A stretch of DNA of 64,000 bases, taken from the NCBI GenBank assembly GCA_002331385.1, contig DCYB01000011.1, forward strand, positions 295,459 through 359,458. The letters are read 5' to 3'. This stretch comes from Comamonadaceae bacterium UBA2121. Lineage in GTDB: Bacteria; Pseudomonadota; Gammaproteobacteria; Burkholderiales; Burkholderiaceae_C. A program made the translations under genes and the position numbers. Below are positions 33,036 to 41,906 of this stretch, one piece after another. The notes below the pieces were generated by a model. It worked only from the letters and a program-made list of their open reading frames with translations, was not told the DNA's origin and searched no databases. Position 1 is the first letter of the stretch. The number at the start of each line of letters is the position of its first letter.

Positions 33036-33665
33036 TCAGACCACGTCTTGTTCTAATGGAGCGGTCTTCTTGCCCGTCACCATCGCCTTCACCAGATTTT
33101 CCCGGTGCGCCCAACACGTCCATAGCATGCCGCAGACATGGAGGGCGATGAGGGCGAGCAGGGTCCAGGCGGTGGCTTCGTGCAGGGTGGCGAGCCAGCC
33201 GTAGCCCCAGAACATGTCGGTGGTGTAGAGCCAGCCGGTGAAGGTGAGCAGTGCGAGGCAGGCGAGGAGGGCCATGACCATCCAGCCGCCTAGCGGGTTG
33301 TGGCCGAGGTAGCGGGGGGCGTTGCCGTGCAGGGCGGCGCGGGCGTAGGTGAGGGTGGTGCGGGGGCTGCGCACGAATTGCGTGAAGCGGGCGTAGGGGG
33401 TGCCGGCGAAGCCCCAGAGGATGCGTGCGACGAGGATGGCGATGACGACGTAGCCCGTGCGCTCATGCAGAGGGCCGAGGTCTTCGCGGCTCCACCAGGA
33501 TAGCGCGATGCAGACCACCAGTCCCCAGTGCATGAGTCGCACGGGCACATCCCAGACGCGCACTTTCCGGGCGAGGTGCGTGCTGGTTGCAACAACCTGA
33601 ACGTCGTCGACAACGTCAGCGCCGGGAGCGCCTGGGTTGTCGGTCGCTGCTTCAGTCTTCTTCAA
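33036..33665 (-). CDS. Cytochrome b561 family membrane protein
   Basis: The 209-residue protein has four membrane helices with the expected haem histidines in VRLMHWGL, LGPLHERTGY and GWLATLHEATAW/LIALHVCG. It is a di-haem b-type cytochrome of the inner membrane. The start appears to be TTG 33665, overlapping the end of the PepSY gene by 14 bp, so translational coupling is likely. In this cluster it may supply electrons for periplasmic iron-siderophore reduction, which is inference from context. The N-terminal 30 residues are polar and poorly supported. Confidence 0.85.
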   Translation of the reverse strand: MKKTEAATDNPGAPGADVVDDVQVVATSTHLARKVRVWDVPVRLMHWGLVVCIALSWWSREDLGPLHERTGYVVIAILVARILWGFAGTPYARFTQFVRSPRTTLTYARAALHGNAPRYLGHNPLGGWMVMALLACLALLTFTGWLYTTDMFWGYGWLATLHEATAWTLLALIALHVCGMLWTCWAHRENLVKAMVTGKKTAPLEQDVV

Positions 33666-33948
33666 CGCGTTCGAAGGTCTTGGGGTCGAAGAAGGCTTCT
33701 ACGCGCTTGCCTTTGGGGTCTTTGGCGTAGACCTCGTAGCAGGTGTCGGTTTTTTCCATGCGGCGCACGGTCCAGCCTTCCTGCTCCAGTTTCTTTTGCA
33801 GTTCGGTGTGGGGGCGCCATTCGCTCTTGGGGTGTTCCTTGCATTGCACGTTGCCGTGGGCAAAGGCGCTGCTGGCGCACAGCGCGATGATGGCGGCGCA
33901 CGCGGTGGTGCGAAGAGTGGTGCGCAGGGTGGTGCGAGGTCGGGTCAT
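33652..33948 (-). CDS. PepSY domain-containing periplasmic protein
   Basis: The 98-residue protein has a signal peptide ending near SSAFA, then one PepSY-like domain (LEQEGWTVRRMEKTDTCYEV, DPKGKRVEAFFDPKTFERV). Two cysteines in the mature part (VQCKEH and DTCYEV) could form a disulfide. Short PepSY proteins often accompany cytochrome b561 and TonB-dependent iron receptors; the molecular role is not known. It overlaps the cytochrome gene and lies 64 bp after the dioxygenase gene. Confidence 0.87.
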   Translation of the reverse strand: MTRPRTTLRTTLRTTACAAIIALCASSAFAHGNVQCKEHPKSEWRPHTELQKKLEQEGWTVRRMEKTDTCYEVYAKDPKGKRVEAFFDPKTFERVEED

Positions 33949-34012
33949 GATTCAGGCTCCTTGCTTGGTGTGTGTTGAAAATCGAAGGATTGAATTTTGC
34001 GGAGTGTCGTGC

Positions 34013-34696
34013 TCAGGTGCGGGCCCAGCGACGCAACAGGTTGTGATAGACGCCGGTGAGTTGTACGAGGCGCGGATCGTCGGGCTGCATGCTGGGGGTG
34101 AGTTGTTGCACGGAGCGGTCCAGATCGAAGAGCAGGGCGCGTTCGCCTTCGTCCGCGACGAGGCTTTCGATCCAGAAGAATGAGGCCACGCGCGCGCCGC
34201 GTGTGACGGGGGTGACGCGGTGCAGGCTGGTGGAGGGGTAGAGCACCATGTCGCCTGCTTCCAGCTTCACGGCCTGCACGCCGAAGGGGCCTTCCACTTC
34301 GAGCTCGCCACCTTCGTATTCGTCGGGTTCGGCCAGAAACAGCGTGGCGGATACGTCGGTGCGCATTTGCTGGTGGCTGCCGGGCAGGTACATGAGTGCG
34401 CTGTCCACGTGCGCGCCGTAGGTGCCGCCGCCTGCGTAGCGGTTGAACTTGGGCGGATAGATGGTGCGTGGCAGGGCGGCGGAGATGAACTGCGGCGATT
34501 GCGCCAGGCTGCGCAGGATCTGTTGGCCCAGGCGCACGCAGAGTTCGCTGGCGTCGTCGATTTGTTCGTTGCGCTTGACGTTCTTCGCCAGTGTGCCTGC
34601 GGTGGCGGCGCCGTCGTTCCACTGGGCAGCATCAAGTTCGTTGCGGAACGCCCGCACCTGCTCTTTGGACAGTACGTGGTCGATGGTGATCAGCAT
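34013..34696 (-). CDS. Fe(II)/2-oxoglutarate dioxygenase, PiuC/YbiX-type PKHD hydroxylase
   Basis: The 227-residue protein has the facial triad in GAHVDSALMYLPG (His and Asp) and LHRVTPVTRGARVASFFWIE (distal His and the 2-oxoglutarate Arg). Its start, MLITIDHVLSKEQVRAFR, is typical of the family. PiuC/YbiX proteins are regularly encoded beside catecholate-type TonB receptors such as PiuA and Fiu; their substrate is unproven. It follows the receptor gene after 176 bp that contain two hairpins. Confidence 0.93.
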   Translation of the reverse strand: MLITIDHVLSKEQVRAFRNELDAAQWNDGAATAGTLAKNVKRNEQIDDASELCVRLGQQILRSLAQSPQFISAALPRTIYPPKFNRYAGGGTYGAHVDSALMYLPGSHQQMRTDVSATLFLAEPDEYEGGELEVEGPFGVQAVKLEAGDMVLYPSTSLHRVTPVTRGARVASFFWIESLVADEGERALLFDLDRSVQQLTPSMQPDDPRLVQLTGVYHNLLRRWART

Positions 34697-34766
34697 GGAC
34701 GTTCCTTGGCGCTGCTCTGTGGCAGGTTGAATCGTGTGCGCAGGTGCGCGTGGGGCACAAACGCCA

Positions 34767-34866
34767 ATGCCGGAACGGGCCCGGCATGGATGGTCACTGT
34801 CTGGCGTTGTGTCACCTGTGGGGATGACCGACCGGGCGCTGAGGCCCGGCCGGGTGGTGCCCGGTC
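34767..34866 (-). repeat. Two hairpins between the TonB receptor and dioxygenase genes
   Basis: GACCGGGC (34830-34837) and GCCCGGTC (34859-34866) are perfect arms starting six bases after the receptor stop. ATGCCGG (34767-34773) and CCGGCAT (34781-34787) form a second stem. Neither has a U-run. They may stabilise the receptor mRNA or reduce read-through into the dioxygenase gene. The first resembles the hairpin after hppD (40349-40373). Confidence 0.45.
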
Positions 34867-34872
34867 TGTGGT

Positions 34873-37206
34873 TTACAGATCGAGGTTCAGCGTCAGGCGC
34901 ACGGCGCGTGCGTCACCCTTGTAGAGGAACGCGCCCGAGCGGTAGACGGCGGTGTAGTAGTCCTTGTTGCCCACGTTGAGGATGTTCAGGCGCAGGTCGG
35001 CATGCTTGTTGATGCGGTACGAGGCGAACATGTCATACACGGTGAAGGCCGGCACGGGTTGCGAGCACACGCCGGTGTTGGTGTAGTCAGCGGCGGTATC
35101 GGGCTGGCCACCGCAACGGCTGCTTTCGTGACGCGCCAGCGCGCCGAAGGAGAAGTCCTTGGTGAGCTGGTACTTGCCTTGCAGCGAGAACGAGCGGTCG
35201 GCAAAGTTGGACAGCGGACGGCCTTCTTTGGCGGCCGTGGCCGAGCGCAGCACCTTGGACTTCATGAATGCGGCTCCGGCTTGCACCTGGAACTGCTTGG
35301 TCACGTTGCCTGAAAGGCCGAACTCGACGCCGCGCACGCGGTTCTTGCCGGTGTTGAATGTGCCGGCGGTGTCGTAGTCGGCACCTTCCATCACATCGGT
35401 CTTGGTGGTCTGGAAGGCGGCGGCGGTGGCCAGCAGCTTGTCGTCCAGCAGGTTCCACTTGGTGCCGATTTCGATGTTCTGTGAACGCTCGGGCTTGGCG
35501 CCAGCAGCGCTGCCGTTGTGAATGACCAGGCCGCCGTAGCCGGAGCTGGTGCCTGCATCGGGCTCGCCGCCGTTGATGTCTTGCGCGGTGCCGTAACCGG
35601 CGTAGACGATGCCTTGCGGGTTGATCTTGTAGCTCACGCCCAGGTGGCCGTTGAACAGGGTGTCGTTGAAGCCGTAGTCACCCGTCTGCGCGCCGGTGGC
35701 GTTGTTGCGCGTCAGCATGGAGAGCTTGTAGTGGTCTGCACGCACGCCGCCGAACACGGTCAGCTTGTCGGTCAGGTCCACGGTGTCCATGAGCGACAGG
35801 GCGTAGGTGCGCACCTGCCAATCGCGGTTCCAGCCATTGCGCGAGTAGCTGCGGCCCGCCAGGTCTTGCAGGTTGTCAGTGTCAGGGCCGAAGCAATAAC
35901 CGCCCGTGGGGCCGTTGCGGCCATTGACGGTGCAGTTGGTGCCGTTGGCATTGGTGATGCCGTAGTTGCCGGACTTCACCATGTGATCGGTGTACTCGAA
36001 GCCAGCGATGATCTCGTGCTTCATGCCGCCAATCTGCTTGTCCCAGCGCACGTTGGACTGGTGCGCGAAGTAGTGCACTTCCTGCCAGCCGGTGTGGCCG
36101 CCGTCGATGGCGACGGTGGGGTATGTCGCGCCGCCTGCGCCAATACCGGTGGTGGCGTTGGCGCCTGTGGTGGCGTAGCCGTTGCTCGATGTGCCGTAGC
36201 GCGTCAGGCTGTTGAGCTTGACGTCGGGGGCAAGGCGGTAGTTGATGCGTGCGGTGACGGTGTCAACGTCGGACTTCAGGAAGTCATCGCGCTGTGCATA
36301 TACCGGCACGTTGCTGGCGGGATGGCGGTTGGGTGCGGTGCCGACGAGGTAGCCGCCGAGGTCGGGCATGTTGTCCTTGCCACGGAAGCCGTAGTAGTCC
36401 AGCGTCACTTGCAGGTCGGGGTTCACTTCCCACAGACCGGACAGCGCCAGACCCTTGCGCTTGCGCTCGGAGGGGCCGCGATCGGGCACGTCTTCGCCGC
36501 CGATCAGCGCATTGGCGCGCAGGGCGAAGGTGTCGGAGATGGCCTTGTTGGCGTCCATCGTCAGGCGGTAGTGGCTGTCGGTGCCGACCGAGCCAGAGAG
36601 GCGCGTGAAGTCGTAGTCCAGCGTGGCCTGCTTGGTGATCACGTTCACAGCGCCGCCAGCCGAGCCACGGCCTGCAAAAGTAGAGTTCGGGCCCTTGGTG
36701 ATTTCGACCTGCTCGACGGCGAAGCTTTCGCGCGTGGTCATGCCGGGGTCGCGCAGACCGTCCACGAACACGTCGGAGCGGGCTTCCTGACCACGGATGA
36801 TGTAGCGGTCGCCAAAGGCGTTGCCGTTTTCGCCGGTGCCGAGCGTGATGCCGGGCTGGGCGCTCAGGATCTGCTTGAGGTCGGTCTGGCCGGAGTCATC
36901 GATCGCGGACTTGGTGATCACCGAGATGGTCTGCGGTGTCTCGGCCAGCGGGCGTGTGTGGCGCGTGTCGGCGGAGGTCTTGGCCTTGTAGGGCGCGCCG
37001 ACTTCGGCGTTCGGGTTCGGGTCGATTGCTTGCTCTTTCACTGTCACGGTGGGCAGTGCTTCGGCGGTAACGGGTGCAGCGGGTGCAGCGGGTGTCGGGG
37101 CCTGCTGGGCGAGGGCGCTCAGCGGCAGAAGCACAGCGGCGGCGGCAACGCTGTCAGCGAAACGCAGACTCCGGGGCTTCTTGATGCGGGTGATTTGGTT
37201 GTCCAT
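34873..37206 (-). CDS. TonB-dependent siderophore receptor (catecholate type)
   Basis: The 777-residue outer-membrane receptor has a signal peptide (to about ALAQQ), a TonB-box-like LPTVTVKEQ, and the plug domain (residues about 70-190). The plug contains ETPQTISVITKSAIDDSG, YIIRGQEARSDVFVDGLRD and FAGRGSAGGAVNVITKQ. A 22-strand barrel follows, ending RAVRLTLNLDL. Association with a PiuC-type dioxygenase suggests a Fiu/PiuA-like catecholate ligand. A Fur-like site lies 34-60 bp upstream. It leads the minus-strand iron module receptor-dioxygenase-PepSY-cytochrome b561. Confidence 0.94.
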   Translation of the reverse strand: MDNQITRIKKPRSLRFADSVAAAAVLLPLSALAQQAPTPAAPAAPVTAEALPTVTVKEQAIDPNPNAEVGAPYKAKTSADTRHTRPLAETPQTISVITKSAIDDSGQTDLKQILSAQPGITLGTGENGNAFGDRYIIRGQEARSDVFVDGLRDPGMTTRESFAVEQVEITKGPNSTFAGRGSAGGAVNVITKQATLDYDFTRLSGSVGTDSHYRLTMDANKAISDTFALRANALIGGEDVPDRGPSERKRKGLALSGLWEVNPDLQVTLDYYGFRGKDNMPDLGGYLVGTAPNRHPASNVPVYAQRDDFLKSDVDTVTARINYRLAPDVKLNSLTRYGTSSNGYATTGANATTGIGAGGATYPTVAIDGGHTGWQEVHYFAHQSNVRWDKQIGGMKHEIIAGFEYTDHMVKSGNYGITNANGTNCTVNGRNGPTGGYCFGPDTDNLQDLAGRSYSRNGWNRDWQVRTYALSLMDTVDLTDKLTVFGGVRADHYKLSMLTRNNATGAQTGDYGFNDTLFNGHLGVSYKINPQGIVYAGYGTAQDINGGEPDAGTSSGYGGLVIHNGSAAGAKPERSQNIEIGTKWNLLDDKLLATAAAFQTTKTDVMEGADYDTAGTFNTGKNRVRGVEFGLSGNVTKQFQVQAGAAFMKSKVLRSATAAKEGRPLSNFADRSFSLQGKYQLTKDFSFGALARHESSRCGGQPDTAADYTNTGVCSQPVPAFTVYDMFASYRINKHADLRLNILNVGNKDYYTAVYRSGAFLYKGDARAVRLTLNLDL

Positions 37207-37239
37207 GATTTTGTGTGGGCGCAGGTTGAATCCGGATGC

Positions 37240-37266
37240 GATTATTATTGGGAATCACTATCATTT
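37240..37266 (-). promoter_or_regulatory. Fur-box-like site upstream of the TonB receptor
   Basis: On the minus strand the stretch reads AAATGATAGTGATTCCCA followed by ATAATAATC. It matches much of the Fur consensus (GATAATGATAATCATTATC and the AATGATAAT-GATTCTCA form common in proteobacteria). It lies 34 bp before the receptor start in an AT-rich island. Iron repression is expected. Confidence 0.6.
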
Positions 37267-37407
37267 GCAGGAAGTTCCCCAAAAACATGACATTTCTGCC
37301 GCGCCGGGCGTGGATAGGCCTTTTTTCGTTGCCAGTTCGCAACGATTCGCAATCAACCTGGAGGAAAAAGGGCGTCGGGACGCGAAAAAGTCATCCAAGT
37401 GATGGCT

Positions 37408-37434
37408 GGAAAGCGCGTTCGTCGTGCGCTTTCC
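37408..37434. terminator. Hairpin between the metallo-hydrolase gene and the receptor promoter
   Basis: GGAAAGCGC (37408-37416) and GCGCTTTCC (37426-37434) form a perfect 9-bp stem with a nine-base loop, 65 bp after the end of the metallo-hydrolase gene on the minus strand. No U-run follows, so the call is tentative. Confidence 0.45.
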
Positions 37435-37498
37435 GCCGAACGCAGTGAGCGGCTACAAGGGAGCGAAGGGCGCGATGGGCCCGAGGCGTCCGCGCCGC

Positions 37499-38425
37499 TC
37501 AGGCGTTGATCAGCCAGTCGCCTTCGCGCTGGGCCGCGCTGGCGCCGATGAGCTCGTCGGCCATCAGCTGGCACCACGGCGCGAATGGCTGGTCGGCAAA
37601 GTGGCGCTCTTGCAGCATGTGGAAGTAGGGCGTGTCGTCCATCCACTGGAGCGCGTCGGCGTATGCAATGCGCTGCCATTCGAGCAGCTTGTACTTGAGC
37701 AGCACCTTGGCCGCATGGCGTGCATGGCGCTGCGGATCGGCAACGAAACCGGCCAGCCGCTTGCGCGAGACTTCCAGCGCCTTGGGCACATCGGTGAAGA
37801 CGGAGCCGTGGCCGGGGATGACGACGCGCGGATTCAGTTGCTCGATGAGATCGAGCGTTGCGCCCACGTCACCGAAACCCGGTTCGCCTTCGATTTCAGG
37901 AAACACAACGCCAAAGCCGTTTTCCCACAGCGCATCGCCGGAGATGAGGATCCGCTGTTCCGGCTCGAACAGGATGACCGCATGCACGTCGTGCCCCGGA
38001 GCGGCGTGGATGTGCCAGATGCGATCGCCCAATGCGATCTGCTCGCCGGGCTGCAACACCCCATCGGCGCGGAACGGCGGGCATTGCTGGCCGGTGGGGA
38101 CGTAGCCCAGGCGCTCGGCATTCCATTGCCGCACTTCGGCCCATTGGCCCGGCGGAATGCGGGTCTGCAATGTGGCGTAGCGCGCCTGCAGCGCGGCGTT
38201 GCCACCGCAGTGGTCGCTGTGCAAATGCGTGTTGGCGAGCAGGTCGAGCGTCTTGCCCGCCAGGGACGCGGCCACCAGGTCGACCGTCTGACCGGAATGG
38301 ATGTGATAGCCCGAATCCACCAGCGCCGTGCCGTGCGCGCCGTCGAACAACACATTGTTGGCGGATAGCCAGCCGCGTTCGAGCACGGTGATGTCGGGGG
38401 GCAGGGCGATGGCAGAGGCGTTCAT
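37499..38425 (-). CDS. MBL-fold metallo-hydrolase
   Basis: The 308-residue protein has the zinc signature NTHLHSDHCGGNAAL, further ligands in AAPGHDVHAVIL, ISGDALWENGF and PGHGSVF, and no signal peptide. It belongs to the metallo-beta-lactamase superfamily near glyoxalase II-like and quorum-lactonase-like hydrolases, but the substrate is unknown. An atypical C-terminal helical tail (about residues 235-308) is present. It is monocistronic and divergent from the lipase-like gene. Confidence 0.9.
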   Translation of the reverse strand: MNASAIALPPDITVLERGWLSANNVLFDGAHGTALVDSGYHIHSGQTVDLVAASLAGKTLDLLANTHLHSDHCGGNAALQARYATLQTRIPPGQWAEVRQWNAERLGYVPTGQQCPPFRADGVLQPGEQIALGDRIWHIHAAPGHDVHAVILFEPEQRILISGDALWENGFGVVFPEIEGEPGFGDVGATLDLIEQLNPRVVIPGHGSVFTDVPKALEVSRKRLAGFVADPQRHARHAAKVLLKYKLLEWQRIAYADALQWMDDTPYFHMLQERHFADQPFAPWCQLMADELIGASAAQREGDWLINA

Positions 38426-38577
38426 GGCGACAGGCGTGGGGCAGACGTGGGTTGAAGCGGACGCGGTGGAGAACTGTTACGTATCGTCCGTGGCATTGTG
38501 CCTGCCCCGCAGCGCGAATGCAGACAGGCAGGGCACAATCCTCGCCAGTCAGTAACAACGTGATCGGTGAAGCTTGT

Positions 38578-39501
38578 ATGGTGGCGTGGTGGTTGAGGGC
38601 GCTGACGGCGTTCAATGTGCTGTGCGTGATCGCGTGGTGCGTCTGGGCCTGGCCACGTTCGCCGTGGCTGGCGGTGGCGGGTGTGGCAATCGCCATGTTG
38701 GCGGGGCGCATCTGGCTGGGCGTGCAATTCCTGATCATGCGCGGCCTCAAGCAGCACATGAATCTGCCACGGCCCGGCGGGGCCGAAGTGGTGCGCGCAT
38801 GGAATGCGGAAACCACCGAATCGGCACGCCAATTCGCGTGGCAAATGCCGTGGGCCGAATGGGCCGAGCCCGATCATCTGCCCGCCGATGCACAGGGACG
38901 CCAAGGCGTGGTGCTGGTGCATGGCTGGCTGTGCAATCGCGCCATCTGGACGCAAATGGCGCAGCAATTGCGGGCGCAGGGCGTGCCGTTTGTAGCAGTG
39001 AGCCTGCCCATGCTGTTTCACCGCATTGAAGTGGCGCGCCCCGTGGTGGATGAGGCGGCGCAGCGCGTGCGCGCCGCAACCGGCATGGCACCGTTGGTCA
39101 TTGGACACAGCATGGGCGGATTGGTGGTGCGCGACTGGTTGCGCTCACTCACACGCGAACAGATGGACGTGTATGGGCCGAGGCAGGTGCTGACCATTGG
39201 CACGCCGCACCATGGCTCGCCCCTGGCGTATTGCATGACGGGCACGAACGTGCGCCAGATGCGGCCCCAGAGCGAGTGGCTCAGGCAACTGGAAAAGGAC
39301 GAGGCGCGCCACGCCAGTCCGTTCTCGCGCGTGCGCTGGCACTGTGCGGTTTCGGATTGCGACAACGTGGTGTTTCCCGAAGCTACCTGCCAATTGCGCG
39401 GCGCCACGGTGCATCCGTTGCCGGGCTTTGCACACGTACAGATGCTGCGCGCGCCCGCGTTGTGGGCGCTGGTGCAGCGTTTGCTAGGCGCTACGGGCTG
39501 A
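38578..39501 (+). CDS. Membrane-anchored alpha/beta hydrolase (lipase-like)
   Basis: This 307-residue protein has two N-terminal membrane segments (MVAWWLRALTAFNVLCVIAW and SPWLAVAGVAIAMLAGRIWL). The hydrolase domain has HG in VVLVHGWLCNRAIW, the nucleophile elbow VIGHSMGGLVV and IGTPHHGSPLAY. The catalytic His is probably in LPGFAHVQML. It resembles triacylglycerol-lipase-like esterases anchored in the inner membrane. ATG 38578 is preferred because the first membrane segment begins there. It overlaps the convergent phhA by 11 bp. Confidence 0.85.
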   Translation: MVAWWLRALTAFNVLCVIAWCVWAWPRSPWLAVAGVAIAMLAGRIWLGVQFLIMRGLKQHMNLPRPGGAEVVRAWNAETTESARQFAWQMPWAEWAEPDHLPADAQGRQGVVLVHGWLCNRAIWTQMAQQLRAQGVPFVAVSLPMLFHRIEVARPVVDEAAQRVRAATGMAPLVIGHSMGGLVVRDWLRSLTREQMDVYGPRQVLTIGTPHHGSPLAYCMTGTNVRQMRPQSEWLRQLEKDEARHASPFSRVRWHCAVSDCDNVVFPEATCQLRGATVHPLPGFAHVQMLRAPALWALVQRLLGATG

Positions 39502-40330
39502 TCAGCGGCGTGCTGTCGGCGGCGAACTCGGGCTGATCGCGCAGGCTGTCATAGAGCTGCGAAAAATCCGGCTCGGTCAGCGCAAAGAGTTGCTCAAAGC
39601 TGTCGATCACGAAATAGGTCTGCTGGTACGTGTCGATCTTGTAGCGCGTGCGCATGGTGCGCGCCAACTCCAGCGGCAGACGTTGGGGCTTGGGGCTGTT
39701 CACGCTGTATTGCAGCTCGCCGCTGGAGCTCAGGATGCCCGCACCGTAGGCGCGCAGGCCTTGCGCTTCGCGGATCAGGCCGAATTCGATGGTGTACCAA
39801 TACAGGCGCGAGAGCATTTCGCAAGCGCCCAGATGTTCCGCCTTCAGCCCACCCGCACCGTAGCGCTGCATGTAGTCGGCAATCACCGGGTTGAACAGCA
39901 GCGGCACATGGCCGAAGAGGTCATGGAACACGTCGGGCTCGACGATGTAGTCGAACTCTTGCGGCGTGCGAATCCAGTCGGTGACGGGGAATTGGCGGTT
40001 CGCCAACAGGGTGAAGAACGCCACTTCCGGGATCAGCCCCGGCACGGCTACGATCTCCCAGCCCGTGGCGCGCGAGAGGTGGTCGTTGATGTCTTCAAAA
40101 CGCGGAATGCGCTCTTTCGCCCCCAACTGCGGCAGGACATCGATGAACGCCTGGCAGGCGCGACCCGGCAGCAGCGCGGATTGGCGCTCGTAGAGCCGGT
40201 GGTAGGTGTCGTGATCCTGCGGCGTGTAGGCGGCAAAGTCCTGCGCGCAGGTGAAGTCAGCGCCCGCGCGTTCGTAGTCGCCACGCGGCGGGCGGCTTGA
40301 CTGGCCATAGACGACGGGTGCTTGTCCCAT
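39491..40330 (-). CDS. phhA: Phenylalanine 4-monooxygenase
   Basis: The 279-residue protein is a one-domain bacterial enzyme that hydroxylates phenylalanine to tyrosine with tetrahydropterin and O2. The iron ligands are the two His of HDLFGHVPLL and the Glu of WYTIEFGLI. PQEFDYIVEPDVFHD and SSSGELQYSVNSPKP are conserved. It lies 60 bp downstream of hppD on the same strand, giving a phenylalanine-to-homogentisate route. Pterin for the reaction could depend on the pteridine-reductase-like SDR elsewhere in the window, which is speculation. Confidence 0.96.
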   Translation of the reverse strand: MGQAPVVYGQSSRPPRGDYERAGADFTCAQDFAAYTPQDHDTYHRLYERQSALLPGRACQAFIDVLPQLGAKERIPRFEDINDHLSRATGWEIVAVPGLIPEVAFFTLLANRQFPVTDWIRTPQEFDYIVEPDVFHDLFGHVPLLFNPVIADYMQRYGAGGLKAEHLGACEMLSRLYWYTIEFGLIREAQGLRAYGAGILSSSGELQYSVNSPKPQRLPLELARTMRTRYKIDTYQQTYFVIDSFEQLFALTEPDFSQLYDSLRDQPEFAADSTPLISP

Positions 40331-40348
40331 GGTGCATGTCTCCTTGCA

Positions 40349-40373
40349 ACCGGGCGAGCGGGGCGCGCCCGGT
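40349..40373 (-). repeat. Hairpin between hppD and phhA
   Basis: ACCGGGC (40349-40355) and GCCCGGT (40367-40373) are perfect arms starting 17 bases after the hppD stop. It resembles the GACCGGGC/GCCCGGTC hairpin after the TonB receptor. It may tune the hppD:phhA ratio. Confidence 0.4.
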
Positions 40374-40390
40374 CCGCTGGCAGGGCCGGT

Positions 40391-41518
40391 TTACAGCACG
40401 CCCCGGCGCATCTGGTCCAGCTCGATGGATTCGAACAGGGCCTTGAAGTTGCCGTTGCCAAATCCGTCGTCGCCCTTGCGCTGGATGAACTCGAAGAAGA
40501 TCGGGCCGAGCTGGTTCTCGCTGAAGATCTGCAGCAAGATCGCGTCCTGCTTGCCGTCGATGAGGATCTTGCGCTTGTGCAGGTCCTGCACGTTCTCGCC
40601 GTGGCCGGGGATGCGCTTGTCGATCAGTTCGTAGTACGTGTCGATGGTGTCGAGCAGGCGCACGCCGTTCTCGCGCAACTGGTCCACGGTGGTGTAGAGA
40701 TCGTCCGAGCCAAGCGCAATGTGCTGGATGCCCTCGCCCTTGTACATGTCGAGGTACTCCTGAATCTGGCCGGGCTTCTCCTTGCCTTCCTCATTGATCG
40801 GAATACGGATCTTGCCGCAGGGGCTGGTCATGGCCTTGCTCTTGACGCCGGTGACCTGGCCTTCGATGTCGAAGTAGCGGATCTCGCGGAAGTTGAACAG
40901 GCGTTCGTAGAAATCGGCCCATTCGATCATGCGGCCCCGGTGCACGTTGTGCGTGAGGTGGTCGATGTAGGTCAGACCCGCGCCCTTGGGGTGCAGCATC
41001 TCTTCGGTGCTGATTCCGGGCAGCGGCACAAAGTCCACGTCAAAGAAGCCGATGTTGCCGATATCGCCGGGACGCGCACCGTTCTTGCCGCGCCAGCGAT
41101 CGACGAAATAGATCAGGCTGTCGCCAATGCCCTTGATGGCGGGAATGTTCAGTTGCCCCGGCTCTGCCGTGCCTGCGTAGCCCCACGCACCCAAGTTGAG
41201 CGCGCGCTCGTACGCGGCCTTGGCGTCGTGTACGCGGAACGCGATGGCGCAGATGCTGGGGCCGTGCAGGCGCGCAAAGCGCTGCGCGAAGCTGTCGGGC
41301 TCGGAATTGATGATGAAGTTGATCTCGCCCTGGCGATACAGCAGCACATTCTTGTGGCGATGGCGGGCCACGGCCCGGAAGCCCATCGATTCAAAGGCCT
41401 TGCCCATGGCGGCTGGATCAGGTGCGGCGTATTCGATGAATTCGAAGCCGTCGGTGCCCATGGGGTTCTCCCATGCGGACTCCCCCTGCAGGGTTTGCGT
41501 GGGTGCGGGTGCATTCAT
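40391..41518 (-). CDS. hppD: 4-hydroxyphenylpyruvate dioxygenase
   Basis: The 375-residue Fe(II) enzyme converts 4-hydroxyphenylpyruvate to homogentisate. The iron ligands are in YIDHLTHNV (His), GEGIQHIALGSDD (His) and FFEFIQRKGDDGFG (Glu); the closing C-terminal helix follows in NGNFKALFESIELDQ. The N-terminus GTDGFEFIEYAAPDP is typical of bacterial HPPD. A GGAGA ribosome site precedes the ATG at 41518. The divergent Lrp-type gene is the probable regulator. Confidence 0.97.
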   Translation of the reverse strand: MNAPAPTQTLQGESAWENPMGTDGFEFIEYAAPDPAAMGKAFESMGFRAVARHRHKNVLLYRQGEINFIINSEPDSFAQRFARLHGPSICAIAFRVHDAKAAYERALNLGAWGYAGTAEPGQLNIPAIKGIGDSLIYFVDRWRGKNGARPGDIGNIGFFDVDFVPLPGISTEEMLHPKGAGLTYIDHLTHNVHRGRMIEWADFYERLFNFREIRYFDIEGQVTGVKSKAMTSPCGKIRIPINEEGKEKPGQIQEYLDMYKGEGIQHIALGSDDLYTTVDQLRENGVRLLDTIDTYYELIDKRIPGHGENVQDLHKRKILIDGKQDAILLQIFSENQLGPIFFEFIQRKGDDGFGNGNFKALFESIELDQMRRGVL

Positions 41519-41906
41519 GTGCTTGTCTCCAGTTCTGGTCGGTGCGCCCTCGTGTGCGAGCGGCTGCCCGTGGGGATTCAGGGTTCACCGTTGACCCGGT
41601 GAGGTGGGGTACGGCGGCGGCAGATTCTCCATGAAATGTATGCGCAAATTTGATCACTTTTTCGCTGAAATCGCGTGATGATGCAAATCAAATTGCAGGA
41701 AAAAACCAATAAAAATTAAAAATGAACACTTTTTGGTCATTTGAATTTGAGTGGAGACGGTCGGCCCTTCACCCGCGTGCTCTTCGCAAACACATGCGCT
41801 GTGCGATCTACGGCGCATGCGAGCGCTCATCAGCCTATTTCCAGATTCGCCACACTAGGGCTGTCTCGGGTGCGCAGAAAGTGACTGCTCCCTAGAATGG
41901 CAGCCG
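41519..41906. other. Divergent regulatory region hppD / Lrp-type regulator
   Basis: This 388-bp stretch has no gene. The part from 41640 to 41755 is strongly AT-rich. AAATGA (41720-41725) and TCATTT (41737-41742) form a dyad with an 11-bp spacer, and longer A/T tracts flank it, as expected for Lrp/AsnC-type binding. CTAGGG (41855-41860) and CCCTAG (41890-41895) are inverted half-sites. TAGAAT at 41893-41898 is the likely -10 of the regulator gene. Confidence 0.5.

Noticed and set aside
35518..37290. Plus-strand open frame of about 590 codons opposite the TonB receptor
   Set aside because: It is an antisense frame of Gly/Val/Ala-rich low complexity, with no signal, domain or ribosome site; the receptor on the other strand is unambiguous.
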